Positions 6,586 to 14,227 of a DNA stretch of 14,623 nucleotides are shown in pieces (positions within the stretch are counted from its first letter, which is position 1; the number at the start of each line of letters is the position of its first letter). The stretch is from assembly GCA_025362765.1 (NCBI GenBank), contig JANYFI010000791.1, forward strand, positions 1 through 14,623. Direction: 5' to 3'. The translations under genes and the position numbers were made by a program. Source of the stretch: Ferruginibacter sp. (GTDB taxonomy: Bacteria > Bacteroidota > Bacteroidia > Chitinophagales > Chitinophagaceae). A model generated the notes under the pieces. It was not told the DNA's origin and made no database searches. It saw only the letters and a list, made by a program, of their open reading frames with translations.

Positions 6586-8211
6586 ATGAAAGGTTTTTAC
6601 AGAGTTGCTCTAAAAATTATATTTACCGTTACATGCGTAATGCTATTTTTATCAGGTGCATTTTCACAGGAGAAAAAAAAACTGGTATTTTCCATCAACC
6701 TAAACGATACTGTTCAGCAGATTCGTACTATTGGGGCATCTGCCTGTTGGTATGGAGAAGAAATAGGCAACAAATGGCCCGCAGCTGCCAGGCAACAAAT
6801 GGCCGAACGCCTTTTCAGCCGCGGCTTTGAAAAGAACGGGCAACCAAAAGGCATTGGCCTTTCTGCCTTCCGTTTTAATATTGGTGCAGGTACAACGGAA
6901 CAGGGCGATAGCAGCGGTATTAACGATGCTGCCCGAAGAGTAGCCTGTTTTCTTTCACCGTCAGGCAAGTACGATTGGAGCAAACAACCCGGTTATACCT
7001 GGCTGCTGAAGCAGGCGAAAAATTATGGCGTAAAAAATTTAATCGCCTTTGTAAACAGCCCGCCTGTTCAGTTTACCAAAAACGGTCTGGGCTATAAATT
7101 GCAAAAAGATTTTGTCAGTAATCTACAGGAAGATAAGTACGGGGCGTATGCCAATTTTCTAGCTACGGTTATTCAACATTTTGATAAAATCAATTGTCAT
7201 TTCAATTATATCAGTCCGGTTAATGAACCCCAATGGGATTGGAGCGGCACCTACGGGGAGGCAAAACAGGAAGGAAGTCCGTGGACCAATGAAGAAATTT
7301 ACAAAGTAGTTAAAACGCTCAACAAAAGCTTACAACAACACCGGCTTAGTACCCAAATTATTACCACGGAAGCAGGTATGTTAAATCATTTGTACGATTC
7401 CAATGCAAAAGCTTCCCGCCAAATCTTTCATTTCTGGAATCCTAAAAGCAAGCTGTATATTGGTAATTTAAGTAACACTACCCGCTTTGTGGAAGGCCAC
7501 GGTTATTTTACTGACGAGGGCGACGCCTTAATAGAGGTAAGAAAAAAATTAAGAGATACTTTAAAAAAATATGGGCCAGGGCTGGAATACTGGCAATCTG
7601 AATACTGCATGCTGGGTGATGGATTTAAGGAAAAATCCACTATCAAAAGAACCGCCATGGACTGCGCACTTTTTTTAGCGAAAGTAATTCACCATGATTT
7701 TACAGCCGGTAACGCAACCGCCTGGCATTTTTGGAATTCATTTGAACCTGGCGTGGCCGACAGCAATACGCTTTATTACCTTATCGCATTAAACCAACAA
7801 CGGAAAACCGATTCTTCGAAGTTATATACTATCACTAAAAATTTGTGGGCGCTGGGGCATTATAGTTTGTTTGTTCGTCCTGGAATGCACCGGTTGCAAA
7901 CGGGTTCAAATGATGGATTAACAGAAGCTGAGCAGGCCACCCAAATAATGGTATCCGCATTCAAAGACAAAAAAACGGTGGTGGTGAATGTTATCAATTA
8001 CACTATTGAAAATAAAATTGCCGGCATTGCATTACAGGGAATCTTAAAAAATAAACAAGTGAAATTGCTTAAACGGTATGTTACTTCAGCGGCAGAAGGA
8101 GACAATATTACGCCCTATCCTATTGACAACGCAAGAGACCCAACGGCGCCGAATGGTTTCGATATTATTTTCCCGGCAAGGTCAATAACCACCTTATTAT
8201 TTTCTTACTAA
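6586..8211 (+). CDS. Secreted glycoside hydrolase family 30-type O-glycosidase
   Basis: This 541-aa exported enzyme has a signal peptide at residues 1-27 or 28 (MKGFYR, hydrophobic core, cleavage near GAFSQ). A (beta/alpha)8 barrel starts at IRTIGASACWYGEEIG, with FRFNIGAG at 95-102 and FVNSPPVQFT at 155-164. The proposed acid/base is E214 in SPVNEPQWDW. The proposed nucleophile is E339 in YWQSEYCMLGDG. A C-terminal beta-sandwich ends in FPARSITTLLF, the typical GH30 terminus. The family is clan GH-A and retaining, and includes glucosylceramidases, beta-1,6-glucanases, beta-1,6-galactanases and xylanases; the subfamily and substrate cannot be fixed by eye. No lipobox is seen, so it is periplasmic or secreted. 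It sits alone, without SusC/SusD partners, between an SDR gene and mqo. The ATG at 6586 follows an AT-rich leader that probably holds its own promoter. Confidence 0.9.
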   Translation: MKGFYRVALKIIFTVTCVMLFLSGAFSQEKKKLVFSINLNDTVQQIRTIGASACWYGEEIGNKWPAAARQQMAERLFSRGFEKNGQPKGIGLSAFRFNIGAGTTEQGDSSGINDAARRVACFLSPSGKYDWSKQPGYTWLLKQAKNYGVKNLIAFVNSPPVQFTKNGLGYKLQKDFVSNLQEDKYGAYANFLATVIQHFDKINCHFNYISPVNEPQWDWSGTYGEAKQEGSPWTNEEIYKVVKTLNKSLQQHRLSTQIITTEAGMLNHLYDSNAKASRQIFHFWNPKSKLYIGNLSNTTRFVEGHGYFTDEGDALIEVRKKLRDTLKKYGPGLEYWQSEYCMLGDGFKEKSTIKRTAMDCALFLAKVIHHDFTAGNATAWHFWNSFEPGVADSNTLYYLIALNQQRKTDSSKLYTITKNLWALGHYSLFVRPGMHRLQTGSNDGLTEAEQATQIMVSAFKDKKTVVVNVINYTIENKIAGIALQGILKNKQVKLLKRYVTSAAEGDNITPYPIDNARDPTAPNGFDIIFPARSITTLLFSY

Positions 8212-8295
8212 TTAAATTGTAAGGCATTTCAACAAGCGGCTTTTGTAAAAAAATATAGCTGGCTGCCAGTGATATCGCTACAAAAAAATGAACCA

Positions 8296-9786
8296 ATGAA
8301 GCAAGACGAAATAACGAAAACGACGGATGTACTATTGATTGGAGCAGGTATAATGAGCGCTACATTGGGTATGATGTTGCAGCAACTGATGCCCGGATGT
8401 ACTATGGAGATTTTTGAACGCCTGGATATGGTGGCGGGCGAAAGTTCGGATGCCTGGAACAATGCCGGCACAGGACATGCAGCATTGTGTGAATTAAATT
8501 ATACACCGCAAAAGGAAGACGGCGCCATTGATTGTAAAAAGGCGCTGGCTATCAACGAAGCTTTTGACACCAGCAGGCAGTTTTGGGCATGGTTGGTGGA
8601 GCAAGATATTATCGCACCCGGATTTATCAGCAGCATTCCTCACATGAGTTTTGTGTGGGGAAAAGAAAACGTGGCCTATCTTAAAAAAAGATATCAAGCA
8701 CTGACACAATATCATCCATATAAAAAAATGCAATACACGGAAGACGCAACGCAATTAAAAAAATGGATGCCGCTGGTAATGGAAGGCAGAGACCCTATGC
8801 AACCGGTGGCAGCTACTTATATGGCGACGGGTACAGATGTAAATTTTGGTGAAGTAACTCGTGCAATGGTTACCCACCTGCAAAGCGGGGAAAATTGTAC
8901 CTTGCACCTGCAACATGAAGTACGTGATATTGAAAGAGCAGCCGACGGCCATTGGCGCATTTCGGTGAAAGATTTGGTTACGAAAGAAGCACGTGAATTG
9001 AAAGCAAGATTTGTTTTTATAGGTGCCGGAGGAGGCTCTTTGTGGTTGTTGGAAAAATCTGGCATTCCCGAAGGAAAAGGGTTTGGAGGGTTTCCTGTTG
9101 GCGGTCAATGGCTGCGCTGTACAAATGAAACAGTGATTGAAAAGCACGCCGCAAAAGTATACGGCAAAGCACCTGAAGGAGCACCACCCATGTCGGTACC
9201 GCATTTGGATAGCCGCCTGATTGACGGAAAGAAAGCATTACTGTTTGGTCCGTATGCCGGGTTTAGCACCAAGTTTTTAAAGAATGGATCTTACCTTGAT
9301 TTGCCGCTATCTATTAAGTTCAGCAATATTGTTCCCATGATTTCAGTGGGGCTTAAAAACATCCCTTTAACAAGATACCTGATTCATGAAGTGTTGCAAA
9401 AGCCGGCGGATAAACTGGCAGCCCTGCAACAGTTTTTACCACAAGCGAAAATGGAAGACTGGGATTTGGAAATTGCCGGCCAACGGGTACAGGTAATTAA
9501 AAAAGACAAAGAAGAAGGCGGTGTGTTGGAATTTGGAACTGAAGTGGTAGCTGCCGCAGATGGCTCATTGGCTGCGTTACTCGGCGCTTCGCCCGGTGCC
9601 TCTACCTCCGTGCCTATCATGCTTGGTTTAATAGAGCGCTGCTTTCCCGAAAAAGTAATGACTGAAGAATGGCAGCGCATCTTAAAAAAAATGATACCCT
9701 CCTACGGCCAGTCGCTGTTAAAAAATCCATCGCTCTCCGACGAAATAAGGGCAAGGACGAGCGAAGTACTGGGGCTGGTAAATTAA
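8296..9786 (+). CDS. mqo: Malate:quinone oxidoreductase
   Basis: Mqo is an FAD-dependent, membrane-associated TCA-cycle enzyme that oxidises L-malate to oxaloacetate and passes electrons to the quinone pool (menaquinone in most Bacteroidota). Numbered from the ATG at 8296, the FAD-binding motif is GAGIMS at 16-21. The family block ESSDAWNNAGTGHAA follows at 49-63. Further hallmarks are IPHMSFVWGKENVAYLKKRY, ATGTDVNFGEVTRAM and the C-terminal GASPGASTSVPIML. The 496-aa length is normal. The frame is open to a GTG at 8269, which would add nine residues, but the ATG at 8296 puts the Rossmann strand at the usual distance from the N terminus and is preferred. The flavoprotein gene downstream starts about 60 bp after its stop, so the two are probably co-transcribed. 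Confidence 0.97.
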   Translation: MKQDEITKTTDVLLIGAGIMSATLGMMLQQLMPGCTMEIFERLDMVAGESSDAWNNAGTGHAALCELNYTPQKEDGAIDCKKALAINEAFDTSRQFWAWLVEQDIIAPGFISSIPHMSFVWGKENVAYLKKRYQALTQYHPYKKMQYTEDATQLKKWMPLVMEGRDPMQPVAATYMATGTDVNFGEVTRAMVTHLQSGENCTLHLQHEVRDIERAADGHWRISVKDLVTKEARELKARFVFIGAGGGSLWLLEKSGIPEGKGFGGFPVGGQWLRCTNETVIEKHAAKVYGKAPEGAPPMSVPHLDSRLIDGKKALLFGPYAGFSTKFLKNGSYLDLPLSIKFSNIVPMISVGLKNIPLTRYLIHEVLQKPADKLAALQQFLPQAKMEDWDLEIAGQRVQVIKKDKEEGGVLEFGTEVVAAADGSLAALLGASPGASTSVPIMLGLIERCFPEKVMTEEWQRILKKMIPSYGQSLLKNPSLSDEIRARTSEVLGLVN

Positions 9787-9848
9787 GCCGCATCAATACA
9801 GCAACACTATCTTATTTTATAGCTTTAAATGATTTAGCAATTACTATA

Positions 9849-11102
9849 TTGAACACGCCAAAGTATACAACCGATGTGCTGATAGCCGGTGCTGGTCCCG
9901 GCGGAGCAAGCACTTCCATCTTTCTGGCAAAAGAAAAAATTAATCATATCATTATTGATAAGGCCACATTTCCGCGTGATAAAATTTGTGGCGATGCGTT
10001 AAGCGGAAAAACGGTGGGTATGTTGCAGCGCATTACCGCAGACTGGCAACAGCTTTTTTTGGGAGATGAACACAAAGCGATCGTTTGTTGCGGTATACAA
10101 TTTATTGCGCCCGGCAATACCAGTTTGGATGTACCATTTCAATTAAACAATGCAGGTAAACAAACGCCTCCGGGTTTTGTAAGCAAGCGTATAGATTTTG
10201 ATAACATACTCGCCGGACTGATTGACCGGCAATACGCAACGTTGTTAACGGGAACCTTGCTGCAGGATATTGAAGAAACTGACGAAGGCTTATTGGTAAC
10301 CATATTGCAAAATGGCGAACAGCAACAAATTTTTACCAGGATGATTGTTGGCGCAGAAGGCAGGGGCAGTATTGTTGCGAAAAAACTCGCGGGGCATACA
10401 ATGGATCCTGCTCATTTCAGTGCAGGCATCAGGGGGTATTATAAAAACGTGAGCGGTCTGCATGCGCAGCATTATATTGAATTGCATTTTTTACAAGAAT
10501 TTCAGCCTGGCTATTTGTGGATTTTTCCGCTGGCGGATGGAGTCGCCAATGTGGGAGTGGGCATGCTTAGTAAAAATATTGCCGCCAAAAAAATTAACCT
10601 CAAGCAAATGATGGCAGATGCCATTGCAACACATCCCAATTTAAAAAACAGGTTTAGCAACGCCGTACAGGATGGACCAATTGAAGGATGGGGATTGCCG
10701 TTGGGATCAAAGAAAAGAAACCTCAGCGGAAATCGTTTTTTACTAACAGGCGATGCCGCCTCATTGATTGACCCATTCACGGGAGAAGGGATCGGCAATG
10801 CCATGGTGTCTGGACTGGTAACATCAAGAATAATAAAAAAAGCGCTGGATGCCAATAATTTCTCAGAACAATTCCTGGCGCAGTATGATGAAGAAATATA
10901 TAAAAAACTTTGGACAGAATTAAAGCTAAGTCATTACCTGCAGCAGCTTTCCAGCAAGCCACGGTTGTTTAATTTTATTGTCGGCAAGGCGAGCCGTAGT
11001 AAAGAATTGCGGGAAACCATTAGCTGCATGTTTGAGAATGTAGATATCAGAAAAAAATTTATGAACCCACTTTTTTATTTAAAGATTCTGTTCAATAGGT
11101 AA
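9849..11102 (+). CDS. Geranylgeranyl reductase family FAD-dependent oxidoreductase
   Basis: The product is a flavoprotein of the geranylgeranyl reductase/UbiH-like class. It has the FAD motif GAGPGGAS (14-21), the family signature FPRDKICGDALSGK (41-54), and the second FAD motif LTGDAASLIDPFTGEGIGNAM around residues 299-319. Such enzymes reduce double bonds of isoprenoid chains on lipids, chlorophyll or quinones, or act as related monooxygenases; the substrate here is unknown. There is no suitable ATG: the frame runs back into mqo to an ATG at 9669, but that extension is basic and unlike any flavoprotein N terminus. The TTG at 9849-9851 gives MNTPKYTTDVLIAGAG, the expected start, and a product of 417 aa. 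It lies 62 bp after mqo in the same direction. A role in modifying the quinone that Mqo reduces is possible but is only inference. It is convergent with rmuC, 17 bp apart. Confidence 0.88.
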   Translation: MNTPKYTTDVLIAGAGPGGASTSIFLAKEKINHIIIDKATFPRDKICGDALSGKTVGMLQRITADWQQLFLGDEHKAIVCCGIQFIAPGNTSLDVPFQLNNAGKQTPPGFVSKRIDFDNILAGLIDRQYATLLTGTLLQDIEETDEGLLVTILQNGEQQQIFTRMIVGAEGRGSIVAKKLAGHTMDPAHFSAGIRGYYKNVSGLHAQHYIELHFLQEFQPGYLWIFPLADGVANVGVGMLSKNIAAKKINLKQMMADAIATHPNLKNRFSNAVQDGPIEGWGLPLGSKKRNLSGNRFLLTGDAASLIDPFTGEGIGNAMVSGLVTSRIIKKALDANNFSEQFLAQYDEEIYKKLWTELKLSHYLQQLSSKPRLFNFIVGKASRSKELRETISCMFENVDIRKKFMNPLFYLKILFNR

Positions 11103-11119
11103 CAGAAACGGATGGTGTT

Positions 11120-12634
11120 TTACTCATCGGTAACTTCTCCTAACAGCAAATTCACTTCTGCTGCAGGCAGCTCTTCAAAAGATTTTAATTTTGCCTGAAT
11201 TTTCTTTGTCCTTGTGCCAACGAGTTCGTCTATATCTTCACTTGCTTTGTTTATTTTTTCCTGCGCCTTTTTTAATGCATCACCAAATTTCCCGAATTCA
11301 GTTTTTACCGCACTGAGTGTTTTTTTAATTTCGCCGCTTCTTTGTTCCAGCGCCATTGTTTTGTAGCCAAATGAAATGGTGTTTAAAATAGCGGATAAAG
11401 TAGTAGGACCAGTCACAATAATCTGGTAGTCTCTTTGCAAGGTTTCCATTAAAGCCGGCCTGCGAACAGCTTCTGCATACAAGCCTTCAATTGGCAAAAA
11501 AAGGAGGCCTATTTCTGAAGTATCGGGTGGAGAAATATATTTATCATGAATGTCTTTAGCAGATTTTTTAATGGCATTTTCCAGTGCTCTTCCAGCATTG
11601 TCCGCAGCCGTTATATCTCCTGCATCATGGGCCGCCAGCAGGGCGTAATAATCTTCTATCGGAAACTTTGAGTCTATTGGCATCAGCAACATTTTATTTT
11701 CCTGGTGATGCTGCGGAATTTTTATCGCAAACTCAACCCGGTTGCCGGTGCCAGGTTTTGTAATGCAATTGATTTCATATTGTTCCGGCGACAACATTTG
11801 TTCAAGGATATTAGACAATTGCACTTCTCCCAAAATGCCCCTTGTTTTCACGTTGCTTAATACTTTTTTTAAATCGCCCACACCGGTTGCCAGTTGCTGC
11901 ATTTCACCCAACCCTTTTTGTACCGACTCCAGGTTTTTACTTACCAGTTCAAAGGATTGTGTCAGTCTTGTTTCCAGCGTTTTTTGTAATTTTTCGTCTA
12001 CAGTATGGCGCATTTCTTCCAACTTTTTTTCATTGCCTTCCTGTAAATTTTTGATAGAAGTTTCCAGCGTTTGTTTTAGCCTGTCCAGTTTTTCCGCATT
12101 TGTTGCATGTTGAGCGGTTTGATTTTTTTCAAAATCGCTGAAATTTTCCCGCAGTTTGTCTTTGTAATCTTTCAATGCGTCATTCAGTTCATTTTTAAAG
12201 CCACCGAGATTTTCTTTTAACTGCAACCGGCTTTCTTTGCTATTGCTTTCGATGCTTGTTTGAAAAGCCGTAAGTTTTTCTTCCAGGGATTTGGTAACAT
12301 TCATTAGCTGGTCAGAAAAAGTACCAAGCAGTGTGCGCTGCATGTCCGCTGTTGTGTGGATATTATCCGAAATGTTTTTACCAAAGGCGGATACTTGCCC
12401 TGTGATTTCTGTTCTTAAAGTACTGGTAGTTTGTGTTGCTTCAAGCCGGTGAAAATTAAACTCATTTTTTAAATTTCCCTCAGAATCCCTTAGTTGTTGA
12501 TTCAACAAGCTGATTGAAAATTGAATATCGTGCAGTTCTTTTGCCAGTTCATTTTTCCCCGCCTTCATCGTTAGAAAAATATTGACGATTAACAACAGTG
12601 CAATACAGCAAAGAATAATATAAATCAGTTCCAT
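11120..12634 (-). CDS. rmuC: DNA recombination protein RmuC
   Basis: RmuC is a membrane-anchored, coiled-coil protein with a nuclease-like domain that limits recombination at inverted repeats in E. coli; its exact activity is not established. The 504-aa product starts with one membrane helix (residues 2-22). It continues with a long Gln/Lys/Glu-rich coiled coil (about 28-245). The conserved RmuC domain then follows: GVGDLKKVLSNVKTRGILGE at 251-270, LLMPIDSKFPIEDYYALL at 316-333, GLLFLPIEGLYAEAV at 376-390 and TGPTTLSAILNTI at 408-420. A short acidic tail ends it. Length and order are normal for the family. The start is the ATG at 12632-12634. It is convergent with the flavoprotein gene, and its promoter should lie in the 225 bp between it and the sialidase-like gene upstream on the same strand. 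Confidence 0.95.
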   Translation of the reverse strand: MELIYIILCCIALLLIVNIFLTMKAGKNELAKELHDIQFSISLLNQQLRDSEGNLKNEFNFHRLEATQTTSTLRTEITGQVSAFGKNISDNIHTTADMQRTLLGTFSDQLMNVTKSLEEKLTAFQTSIESNSKESRLQLKENLGGFKNELNDALKDYKDKLRENFSDFEKNQTAQHATNAEKLDRLKQTLETSIKNLQEGNEKKLEEMRHTVDEKLQKTLETRLTQSFELVSKNLESVQKGLGEMQQLATGVGDLKKVLSNVKTRGILGEVQLSNILEQMLSPEQYEINCITKPGTGNRVEFAIKIPQHHQENKMLLMPIDSKFPIEDYYALLAAHDAGDITAADNAGRALENAIKKSAKDIHDKYISPPDTSEIGLLFLPIEGLYAEAVRRPALMETLQRDYQIIVTGPTTLSAILNTISFGYKTMALEQRSGEIKKTLSAVKTEFGKFGDALKKAQEKINKASEDIDELVGTRTKKIQAKLKSFEELPAAEVNLLLGEVTDE

Positions 12635-12859
12635 TTTTGTTGGTTAAACATGTTCTATATGCAATTAGAATTTTCCCTTTGCATGACTATTAGCTTTTTA
12701 ACGTTTTAATTATTGCCATAAATTAATTGTAGTTAACACACCAGGCAGTAGTTTACTCAAAGCCCGTACGCCGCCAGTGGATGCTGGTGTATTTGCTGTG
12801 AAACAACGTCGAACAATTATTCGGTAGTTACTGGTGTATCAGTTTTCTACAGGAAATTT

Positions 12860-14050
12860 TTAGTGGATAGTTCCCGGATCAATTACCATGTACTTGATTG
12901 ATTCAGCCGCTTTATCCACCGAATAGGAATAACTCACCCGCAATAATCCGTCGCTGGTTTGTATCAAACAAGGATAAGAAAAACTACCTTTTCCTTTTGC
13001 TTCATTTTCCAGTGTTCTTTTCCATTTCCACGACATGCCTTCATCGTCAGAAATATACAGGCTTAAGCGGTAACGGCCATCCTCTTCATCACAGCCCACA
13101 AATGCCCAGCGGCCATCTTTCAACACAATCAGTTCTACGCTGGCGGTGTTGGGTATGGTTGTTTTTTTTGCAGCAGTCCAGCTATAACCACTGTCTGTAG
13201 ATTCGCTGGTTTGTACTCTGGGGGGATTATCACCATTGTCTCTCATAAAAGCTACGATATGTCCGTTCTTTTTTTGTACCAGCGCTGGTTGTACATTGCC
13301 CCTGCCAACAATGGGTAAACTGGCACGCCAGCTATTGCCATCATCATCCGAAATAGCTACCAGCGACATGTTAAATCCATCAGAATAAAGCGGCAGCAAT
13401 ATCCTTCCTTCGGCAAGCCGCAAGGGTTTAATTCTTGTCATCCAGCCGGTACTTCTTTTTGCAAAATCTTTACTGGCTTCAACAATCATATTATCATAGA
13501 TGGGTGCATACGCTCCCGACCCGCCGGTGTTGGGCGTTAACTGCTTAAACTTTACGGCAGTTTCCGTGGCAAAACTATCATTTGGTGAAAGCAGGATATT
13601 GTCCTGCCAGTTCCAGGCGGGCGCACCAGCTTCATTGTAGTTAACTGCAGTGCGAAACCGGAGTACGGAACATTCCCACCGGTGTGCTTCTACCGCAATC
13701 CACACCAAAAATAATTTATTGTGTTTGTTAAGAAACAGTACCGGGTTACAATCCGGTAAACCATAGGTGTCGGCCATTTCAAAAGGGGGAGACCAAACGG
13801 TAGTTCCTTTTTTTAAACGGGCACCCATAATTTTTACATCATCGGCGGTTCTTTCTCCACTTCCCTGGAACCAGGCTGCCAGGATATCCCCGTTAGGCAG
13901 GCTTACAATGCTGCTGCCATGGGTATGTTGCGGCTGCGGGGGGAAGATGAGCGACTCAAATACAGGTGTTGCTTTTTCAGTAGCTGGTTGCGCTAAAAGG
14001 CTGATGGCCCCCAAAAGACCAATCGTAATAAAGCTTATTGTTTTTTTCAT
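12860..14050 (-). CDS. Secreted sialidase-like BNR_2 (Asp-box beta-propeller) protein
   Basis: This 396-aa protein has a signal peptide at residues 1-20 (MKKTISF, hydrophobic core, cleavage near LLA before QPATEK) and a six-bladed-propeller type sequence. Three Asp boxes are spaced exactly 50 residues apart: SDDDGNSW (234-241), STDSGYSW (284-291) and SDDEGMSW (334-341). The N-terminal block HTHGSSIVSLPNGDILAAWF is typical of the BNR_2 (PF13088) group usually annotated as exo-alpha-sialidase. The FRIP arginine motif of classical GH33 sialidases is not at that place, so true sialidase activity is uncertain; other exo-glycosidase roles have to be considered. No lipobox is present, so it is periplasmic or secreted. 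It is divergent from a DHDPS/NanA-family gene with a perfect palindrome between them, suggesting shared control and a joint pathway for a sialic-acid-like or other sugar-acid substrate. Confidence 0.88.
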   Translation of the reverse strand: MKKTISFITIGLLGAISLLAQPATEKATPVFESLIFPPQPQHTHGSSIVSLPNGDILAAWFQGSGERTADDVKIMGARLKKGTTVWSPPFEMADTYGLPDCNPVLFLNKHNKLFLVWIAVEAHRWECSVLRFRTAVNYNEAGAPAWNWQDNILLSPNDSFATETAVKFKQLTPNTGGSGAYAPIYDNMIVEASKDFAKRSTGWMTRIKPLRLAEGRILLPLYSDGFNMSLVAISDDDGNSWRASLPIVGRGNVQPALVQKKNGHIVAFMRDNGDNPPRVQTSESTDSGYSWTAAKKTTIPNTASVELIVLKDGRWAFVGCDEEDGRYRLSLYISDDEGMSWKWKRTLENEAKGKGSFSYPCLIQTSDGLLRVSYSYSVDKAAESIKYMVIDPGTIH

Positions 14051-14123
14051 GTTTGCTATGAGGTAAATTAGTAAATAAATTGGGTTTTATGTGGCATAAA
14101 AATGCAATAATCCGAAATATCAT

Positions 14124-14158
14124 CTGATAAAAATAAAAATGGGTTTTATTTTTATCAG
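14124..14158. promoter_or_regulatory. Perfect 15-bp inverted repeat, candidate operator
   Basis: Arm CTGATAAAAATAAAA (14124-14138) is perfectly repeated in inverse at 14144-14158, with a 5-bp spacer ATGGG. It lies in the 177-bp region between two divergent genes, 73 bp before the start of the sialidase-like gene and 69 bp before the aldolase gene. A terminator is not needed here because nothing is transcribed into it from either side, so a regulator binding site is the likelier reading. No regulator gene is in the window. Confidence 0.55.
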
Positions 14159-14169
14159 GAAGGTTTATA

Positions 14170-14199
14170 TTTAACGCCTGTTATAAATATATACCTTTT
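14170..14199 (+). promoter_or_regulatory. Candidate Bacteroidota-type promoter for the DHDPS-family gene
   Basis: TACCTTTT at 14192-14199 matches seven of eight positions of the Bacteroidota -7 element (TAnnTTTG). TTTA at 14170-14173, 18 nt upstream, resembles the -33 element (TTTG). It lies 29 bp before the start codon and just downstream of the inverted repeat, a good place for control by a protein bound there. Confidence 0.35.
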
Positions 14200-14227
14200 C
14201 TTGTAGCAATTTTTCAACAAAAATTAT

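Noticed and set aside
8755..9680. Long open frames on the minus strand opposite mqo (149, 82, 73 and 98 codons)
   Set aside because: They lie wholly inside a certain mqo gene, are rich in Cys, Ser, His and Pro as antisense frames usually are, and match no family.
9669..9848. N-terminal extension of the flavoprotein gene overlapping the end of mqo
   Set aside because: The 60 extra residues are basic and precede the point where the Rossmann fold normally begins; most overlap the mqo frame, so they are a by-product of coding in another frame.
11742..12113. 123-codon plus-strand frame opposite rmuC
   Set aside because: It is antisense to the conserved and coiled-coil parts of rmuC and has a Cys/Ser/Phe-rich composition with no recognisable domain.
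12660..12859. Coding-like minus-strand frame of about 40 codons after the sialidase-like stop
   Set aside because: It has no start codon, all three frames look equally plausible over the same bases, and no family is recognised.
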